Shown here: positions 62,446-64,000 of the stretch, piece after piece
Layout: each line of letters opens with the position of its first letter
Position numbering within the stretch: position 1 is the stretch's first letter
Source of the DNA: Deltaproteobacteria bacterium HGW-Deltaproteobacteria-8
GTDB taxonomy: Bacteria; Desulfobacterota; Desulfovibrionia; Desulfovibrionales; Desulfovibrionaceae
Direction: 5' to 3'
Length of the DNA: 64,000 nucleotides
Assembly (NCBI GenBank): GCA_002840405.1
Contig: PHAR01000008.1
Coordinates: 106,253-170,252 of the forward strand
Position numbers and translations under genes: made by a program
The notes under the pieces: model-generated
Databases searched by the model: none
Told to the model about the DNA's origin: nothing
The model's input: only the letters and a program-made list of their open reading frames with translations

Positions 62446-63290
62446 CTAGATATCCAAATCCAAACGTAATCAGAATCTCTGCTTAGACCCACCTGACTTC
62501 CTTCGCCTCGGCGCATTTCCTCGCCGCGTCTGTCCTTCGCTTACACCCTGGTAGCCAACCAGGAATCGCCTTGTGCTCTTTACACAAGGTCGGACGCAGA
62601 CGTTGCCCTAAGGGGAGGTTACTATGAAGTCTCTGTGTTCTGCTCGTCATCGCTGACGAACAGATTACATCCCTGATTCAGCCAATACGGCACTTGCCTA
62701 GCCAGCATGCTGACCAGGCAGTACGCCGCCGTGAGTTCTTACCTCACATGTCGGTATCCATTTTAGGTGCCTTCTGTACCCGAGCGTTCACATCTGGGGC
62801 GATAATTCCCAGAATACGCTCCTTTCAACTTCCGAGGTGTCACAGCAAAGTGCTACTACGGTGCTATCTCTCGGGTTTTACGACGAAGGTTTCTCTCGTC
62901 ACCATGATGGAGCGGGTTGGGCTTTCGCCCGTTAACGAAGCTGCTCTAACCGCATCGTGCTTATCTCCGGGGGCCACCCAGTTTCGCCACGCGCAGCCGC
63001 TTCGTCCCTTACGCGTCACGGCCCATGCTCTCATAGAGCGAAGGTTCCGTCCCGCGACCCCAGTTTCTGGGGCTTACGACATTTGGCCTATCCAGGCGCA
63101 CCACCTAAGACAGGCATGAACTCAACAACACTTCACACCCCGTGATAGCCTCGGGTAGCTTGTGTAGCTGGTTCCCAAACCGCGCAGGCGTGTTTCCATC
63201 GCACGCGGCTTTCCGGTACGAGCAAACTTGGAATCATCCGTGCTGGCTAGGCTGCGGATACTTGTCGGCTAACAAGTAGTTTGCTCTGGG
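62446..63290 (-). ncRNA. Large structured RNA: candidate circularly permuted group II ribozyme
   Basis: Reading the minus strand from about 63,290: an 8-bp repeat pair (GAGCAAAC 63279-63286, GTTTGCTC 63220-63227); a domain V hairpin (63178-63210); a domain-VI-like hairpin (about 63150-63176); about 45 nt of spacer; then GTGCGCC (63101-63095), which resembles a group II intron 5' end. Several strong hairpins follow: CCCCAG/CTGGGG (63058-63072), GGGC-GAAA-GCCC (62919-62930) and GTGAG/CTCAC (about 62,730). A three-way junction is closed by 62592-62601 with 62528-62535 and contains CCTTGTG/CACAAGG and CCTGG/CCAGG stems. GNRA-type loops occur on the minus strand only, which sets the orientation. 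No reverse transcriptase ORF is present. Domains V-VI before domain I is the CP group II arrangement. Alternatives: remnants of two tandem introns, or another large RNA class. Confidence 0.55.
63178..63210 (-). ncRNA. Group II intron domain V hairpin
   Basis: Minus strand. Lower helix AGCCGCGT with GCGCGGTT (8 bp: A-U, G-U, two C-G, G-C, C-G, G-C, U-G, the canonical order with the catalytic AGC triad at the 5' side). A 2-nt bulge (CT) lies on the 3' strand. The upper helix GCGATG with CACGC has 5 bp and one extra unpaired A. The terminal loop is GAAA. Apart from the extra A, every domain V feature is present. Confidence 0.75.
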
Positions 63291-63810
63291 TCATACAGCA
63301 GTCCTACGATTCTGATCCGTTCGGTGGAGACGAGCCTCCAAATGAGCGGCGCCGTGACCACATTGCGGCGAGTCTTGTCCTCGCCTTGAACTCCGTGGTC
63401 ATCGGCAGCGCCATTTATCCGGGACGCACTTCTCCTGGTCCTTCTCTTCCTCCTTTGTTCGGATTGTCGCATCCTTCTGCGGCACGTGTGTGACGTCCAC
63501 TGCGGCCGTGTCGATGTGGTGGTCGACGTCGCGTGATGCGGGGTTGCCTAGAGCATACACCTCGGCACCATGCTGGAGTCAAGGCGGCGAAAGGAAAAAG
63601 GCGTCTCAGTCAGTCCACCTCAAATATGGACATGAATTCTCCCGTCCTGACAGCAGGTTCGGCTCAGATGAATACGCTAGCCGTCTCCTCATGAAGAAAA
63701 GTTGATAAATATTGTGCTGACCCTCTTGAAAAATTTGCTTTTGCCTCCAGCGCGATCGTAGGCTTGGTTGGAATCGGGCCGCGCCCGCAACCACAACCAA
63801 AGGCAATCTC
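63291..63810. other. Gene-free element stretch right of the candidate ribozyme
   Basis: 520 bp. ORFs of about 70 codons occur on both strands but lack ribosome sites and codon bias, so none is called. The promoter of the structured RNA (minus) and of the edge gene (plus) should lie here; neither can be placed with confidence. Confidence 0.4.
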
Positions 63811-64000
63811 ATGAGTATCATCAAGAAGACAGCAAAGCTTGAGCGGCAGATCAACGTCAAGGTCACTGAAGAAGTTTACAACAGATATAAGAAGGTGCGG
63901 GAAAGTTGCACGGCAAAAGGATGGGAGTTTTCCCTGCAGCCGGAGTTTACCGAATGGCTGACCGGGATGCTTGTCAAGGCTGAGAAGGAACTCGACAAGA
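63811..64000 (+). CDS. Element protein cut by right window edge
   Basis: Open from ATG 63811 (AAAGGCAATCTC upstream) to the edge, 63 complete codons. It begins MSIIKKTAKLERQINVKVTE and continues as a charged, helical protein (EEVYNRYKKVRESCTAKGWE, then FTEWLTGMLVKAEKELDK). I do not recognise the family; the N-terminus has the look of a small DNA-binding or replication accessory protein of mobile elements, but that is a guess. Confidence 0.6.
   Translation, partial: MSIIKKTAKLERQINVKVTEEVYNRYKKVRESCTAKGWEFSLQPEFTEWLTGMLVKAEKELDK

Noticed and set aside
62694..63119. 141-codon plus ORF
   Set aside because: No ribosome site or codon bias; it is antisense to the structured RNA whose GNRA loops and domain V lie on the minus strand.
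62446..63290. Ribosomal RNA, tmRNA or RNase P RNA
   Set aside because: None of their conserved sequences could be recognised on either strand.
63490..63705. 71-codon plus ORF and antisense 67-codon ORF at 63269-63472
   Set aside because: No ribosome site, no recognisable sequence and no codon bias; treated as chance ORFs.
62446..63810. Ordinary group II intron with maturase
   Set aside because: No reverse transcriptase-like frame on either strand, and the domain V-like hairpin precedes rather than follows the domain-I-like start. Two tandem intron remnants remain a possible alternative.

Overview
This is a 64 kb, GC-rich window (AT-rich only in some intergenic stretches and at the right end). 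The gene content suggests the chromosome of a Desulfovibrionaceae-type sulfate-reducing deltaproteobacterium. Pointers are a CheV/flagellin motility set with a sigma-54 flagellin promoter, iron-sulfur and Tat-dependent redox proteins, a YedE-type selenium membrane protein, a MobB protein carrying an Fe-S motif, very many sensor kinases and c-di-GMP enzymes, and intergenic hairpins of a kind I associate with that family. Species cannot be named from the sequence alone.

Layout, 1-58 kb (backbone). The left edge cuts a PilM/GspL-like pilus protein (minus strand), followed by cheV and topA, which share a bidirectional terminator. Next are two paralogous 27-residue membrane peptides with their own promoter and terminator (5.7-5.95 kb), an lrp-ald pair, a MerR-type regulator and htpG. 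From 17.0 to 11.0 kb (minus) runs a redox operon: an exported protein, a DUF6599-like protein, a Tat-exported DUF362 protein, a NapH-NapG-like polyferredoxin fusion and a Tat-exported aldo/keto reductase. From 22.6 to 17.2 kb (minus) lie a 59-residue unknown, argB, mobB, moeA, panB and a gate-domain membrane protein. On the plus strand from 22.8 to 29.7 kb are nfeD, an SPFH protein, a DEAD-box helicase, an RsmB-type rRNA methyltransferase and a cytosolic multi-PAS kinase. From 35.9 to 29.7 kb (minus) two solute-binding proteins are translationally coupled to each other and followed by a GGDEF-EAL protein, with no permease. Then come yedE, small membrane and TPR proteins, a receiver-TPR protein, flagellin, an alpha/beta hydrolase, rnc diverging from a CoA-ligase-like gene, a phosphotransacetylase-family protein, an SLC12-like transporter, a diguanylate cyclase and two large sensor kinases.

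Layout, 58.2-64 kb (integrated element). GC content drops, a tyrosine recombinase with a near-consensus promoter opens the region, and lineage-specific small genes follow. There are nine copies of a 15-bp tandem repeat, a nested GC-rich inverted repeat, translationally coupled 32- and 70-residue ORFs, and a partial gene at the right edge.

The most interesting object is about 0.87 kb on the minus strand at roughly 62,420-63,290 with no credible ORF. It contains a hairpin matching group II intron domain V (AGC triad, 8-bp lower helix, 2-nt bulge, GAAA tetraloop). A domain-VI-like hairpin follows, then a short spacer, then a GTGCGCC start resembling the 5' end of a group II intron, then further stable hairpins and a terminator-like stem. 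Domains V-VI lying before domain I is the order of circularly permuted (CP) group II ribozymes, which release small RNA circles. I read this as a candidate CP group II ribozyme on a mobile element; covariance-model confirmation is needed.
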